This document shows positions 62,398 through 64,000 of a stretch of DNA of 64,000 bases, one piece after another. The DNA comes from JACCYI01 sp963828075 (GTDB lineage Bacteria > Actinomycetota > Thermoleophilia > Solirubrobacterales > Solirubrobacteraceae): contig CAWHDH010000017.1 of assembly GCA_963828075.1 (NCBI GenBank), positions 1,178,001-1,242,000 on the forward strand. The letters run 5' to 3'. A model generated the notes under the pieces. It made no database searches, was not told the DNA's origin, and was given only the letters and a program-made list of their open reading frames with translations. Positions within the stretch are counted from its first letter, which is position 1; every line of letters begins with the position of its first letter. Position numbers and translations under genes: made by a program.

Positions 62398-62836
62398 GTG
62401 CCCGCGATCGCCGGCGGTCTTGGCGCCGGGCTCGGGGCACTGGCCATGACCGCGTCCACCAACGCCGAGATGCGCCTCCGCGGACGGCCTGCGAGCGATG
62501 CCCCCGCGCGGGCGCTCGAACGCCTGCTGCGCGTGAGCACGCGCGGCAAGCGGCGGCGCCGACGCCTGACACTCGGCGGTCACCTCGCCACCAGCCTCGC
62601 GCTCGGCGCCGCCCGCGGCGGGCTCGAGCTCGCAGGAGTGCGCCCGCCACCGGCCGCCGCCGCCATGCTCGCCCTCGGGCTCGCGCCCGAGGTCGTCGTG
62701 GTCCCGGCGCTCGGCGCCGCGCCGCCGCCGTGGCGCTGGAGCCGCGCCGCCGTGGCCGTCTGCTGCTGCACCACGGCGTCTACGCCGCGGCGGTCGAGAG
62801 CAGCTACCGGTCGCTGCGGCGCGTGCACAAGCTGTA
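62398..62836 (+). pseudogene. Membrane protein gene with a 3' frameshift
   Basis: From GTG 62398 the frame reads MPAIAGGLGAGLGALAMTAS, RGRPASDAPARALERLL and HLATSLALGAARGGLELAGV, resembling an uncharacterised two- to three-helix membrane family. Near 62740 the frame breaks in a GCCGCGCCGCCGTGG repeat. The natural C-terminus LLLHHGVYAAAVESSYRSLR continues in another frame to a TAG at 62834-62836. The uncorrected frame stops at 62844 with a Cys/Arg-rich nonsense tail. Confidence 0.55.
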
Positions 62837-62840
62837 GGAC

Positions 62841-63015
62841 CTAGCCGGTCGGGCCCGCCTCAGAGGTCGCGCGCACCGGCCGCGGCAGCCCGGCACACAG
62901 CCCGGCCGCCTCGCCGACGTCGCCGCCCAAGCCGAACCACTGCAGCTCTCCGGTCTCAGCGTCGAGCACCGCCGCCACGATCTTGGTGGCGTGCACGTCC
63001 AAGCCGACGAGGGGT
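62841..63015 (-). mobile_element. IS110-family transposase N-terminal fragment
   Basis: The minus strand encodes VGLDVHATKIVAAVLDAETG, then QWFGLGGDVGEAAGLCAGLP and VRATSEAGPTG followed by a TAG. This is the start of the DEDD transposase of IS110 elements (the first catalytic Asp lies in GLDVH, and EAGPTG is the next conserved block). The remaining ~80% is absent, so the element is dead. Confidence 0.75.
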
Positions 63016-63306
63016 TCTAGCCTTCGCCATCGGCTGGCTCCTCCTCTGCGATTGTGGGCCGCCGCGCGGTGGCAGCCGCGCGACATCAATACCCCCACGA
63101 CCGTGGTGGGGGGACCGGCCCCTTCTACCGCCGAGACCGGACGGAACTACCGTCCATATGGTCTAGGCGCAGGGACGCGCATGCCGACGCACTCGGCCAC
63201 GTCATCGCCGTTGGGTGGGCTTCTCCATCGACGGTAGGGTGGGAGCCGGATTGTCTGGCTTGCGGTCTGGTCTCAACCGGGCGCTCGCCCGCTCGGATTT
63301 AGCGGC
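63016..63306. other. Region upstream of the IS110 fragment and before the radical SAM gene
   Basis: On the minus strand this lies 5' of the transposase start, where intact IS110 elements encode their guide (bridge) RNA. It includes a G/C hairpin around CCCCCACGACCGTGGTGGGG (63092-63111). On the plus strand it should hold the promoter of the radical SAM gene. Nothing else is visible. Confidence 0.35.
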
Positions 63307-64000
63307 GTGACCGACCATCATGAAGGGGCCGTGGTTCCCGCTACCCTCCCGCATGTCCCGCTGAATCGGCTGCTGCAGGTCGACACGATCTACGTGGAGC
63401 CAGCCGCCGCTGAGCTCGAGCGCGGACGGCAGGTGCTGGCCCGATTCCCGGGCGCCGAGCTTGTGGAGGTCGCGTCGCACTGGCGGATCCCGGAGCTCCA
63501 CGGGAACCGGGGGAGCGTTTCGGATTGGAACCGGATCAAGCGAACCCATCTCGTGTTGGGCACGCTGAAGTCGCCGCGGATTCGTCCGAACGGCCGTTCG
63601 AGCGATTTCATCGCGCCGTCGCAGGCGAACGGGTGCGCAATGAGCTGTGCATACTGCTACGTCCCCCGACGCAAGGGCTTCGCCAATCCGATCACCGTGT
63701 TCGCCAACATCGAGCAGCTGCTGCGGGTCACGGAGCGCCACATCGCCCGGCAGGGCCGCAAGGCGACTGCCAACCAGTGCGATCCGGTCGATTGGGTCTA
63801 TGACATCGGCGAGAACTCCGACTGCTCGGTCGATGCGTGGGTGGCGGACAATGTGGGCGACTTCATCGAGTTGTTCGCGCACACGGACGGCGCGAAGGCC
63901 TCGTTCGCGACCAAGGCGGTCAACCCGGATCTGCTGCACCACGACCCTCGCGGCGGGACTCGAGTGCGTTTCTCGCTGATGCCGCGCGAAGTGTCACGAC
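63307..64000 (+). CDS. Spore photoproduct lyase-family radical SAM protein (cut by window edge)
   Basis: The visible 231 residues start at GTG 63307 (MTDHHEGAVVPATLPHVPLN) and run off the right edge. The radical SAM cluster motif is CAMSCAYCYVPR (C110, C114, C117), spaced CxxxCxxC. Upstream sequence DTIYVEPAAAELERGRQVLA and downstream VNPDLLHHDPRGGTRVRFSL fit SplB-like proteins that repair UV thymine lesions in DNA. Non-sporulating actinobacteria carry such homologues of unproven substrate. Confidence 0.82.
   Translation, partial: MTDHHEGAVVPATLPHVPLNRLLQVDTIYVEPAAAELERGRQVLARFPGAELVEVASHWRIPELHGNRGSVSDWNRIKRTHLVLGTLKSPRIRPNGRSSDFIAPSQANGCAMSCAYCYVPRRKGFANPITVFANIEQLLRVTERHIARQGRKATANQCDPVDWVYDIGENSDCSVDAWVADNVGDFIELFAHTDGAKASFATKAVNPDLLHHDPRGGTRVRFSLMPREVSR

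Overview
The window is very GC-rich (about 70% by eye) and densely coded. Many genes overlap by ATGA or GTGA, GTG starts are common, and several proteins carry Gly/Asp-rich RTX repeats. Two-component pairs, an ACC deaminase with its regulator, a fliM-fliY-cheY operon and LVIVD and CBM41 proteins complete the picture. Together this suggests a chromosomal segment of a soil actinobacterium, most likely of the Thermoleophilia/Solirubrobacterales type (Conexibacter/Solirubrobacter-like). That placement is an inference from gene content; no rRNA is present.

Layout. 0-1 kb: a gene start cut by the window edge, a multiply frameshifted small gene, tRNA-Glu with its terminator, and tRNA-Leu. 1-4.5 kb: a secreted RTX-repeat protein and an AraC regulator with a two-domain VOC dioxygenase. 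4.5-9.7 kb: a small membrane protein, the flagellar switch/chemotaxis operon, a decayed PEP-mutase-family gene coupled to a cysteine hydrolase, an anti-sigma-type ATPase and a lone response regulator. 9.7-14 kb: ACC deaminase with a GntR regulator, a 5'-shortened GGDEF protein and an Ada-AlkA repair fusion. 14-22.6 kb: acyl-CoA synthetase coupled to a secreted CBM41 alpha-amylase, an ECF sigma factor, a second AraC-VOC pair, a cysteine-dioxygenase-like protein and small secreted or zinc proteins. 22.6-28.2 kb: a tctCBA tricarboxylate uptake operon divergent from its CitA/CitB-like two-component system. 28.2-29.1 kb: three compact inverted-repeat elements, one with a clear 5-bp target duplication. 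29-35 kb: a NarL-type two-component pair divergent from an ABC exporter, then a hybrid histidine kinase. 35-38 kb: three tightly packed genes of unknown or decayed function and an anti-sigma-type ATPase. 38-43 kb: a DUF3089 lipase-like protein, a second NarL-type pair and a divergent MMPL transporter. 43-55.5 kb: a surface/secretome block of two RTX proteins (one fused to a beta-propeller), an LVIVD protein and a 2141-residue fibronectin-III giant. 55.5-63.1 kb: a decaying island containing a tRNA fragment with att-like repeats, truncated, fused and frameshifted genes, a STAS protein, a SRPBCC-VOC-catalase-like-UvdE run and an IS110 remnant. The window ends inside a spore-photoproduct-lyase-type radical SAM gene.

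How it works together. Three complete two-component systems sit beside their likely targets: tct uptake, an ABC exporter and an MMPL exporter. Two HATPase anti-sigma-type proteins, a STAS protein and an ECF sigma factor suggest partner-switching stress control. DNA-damage functions (Ada-AlkA, UvdE remnant, SPL-like) are spread through the window. The most unusual feature is the number of decay scars: internal deletions, out-of-frame fusions and single-base indels. They are concentrated at 55.5-63.1 kb but also occur near 0.1, 8 and 37 kb.
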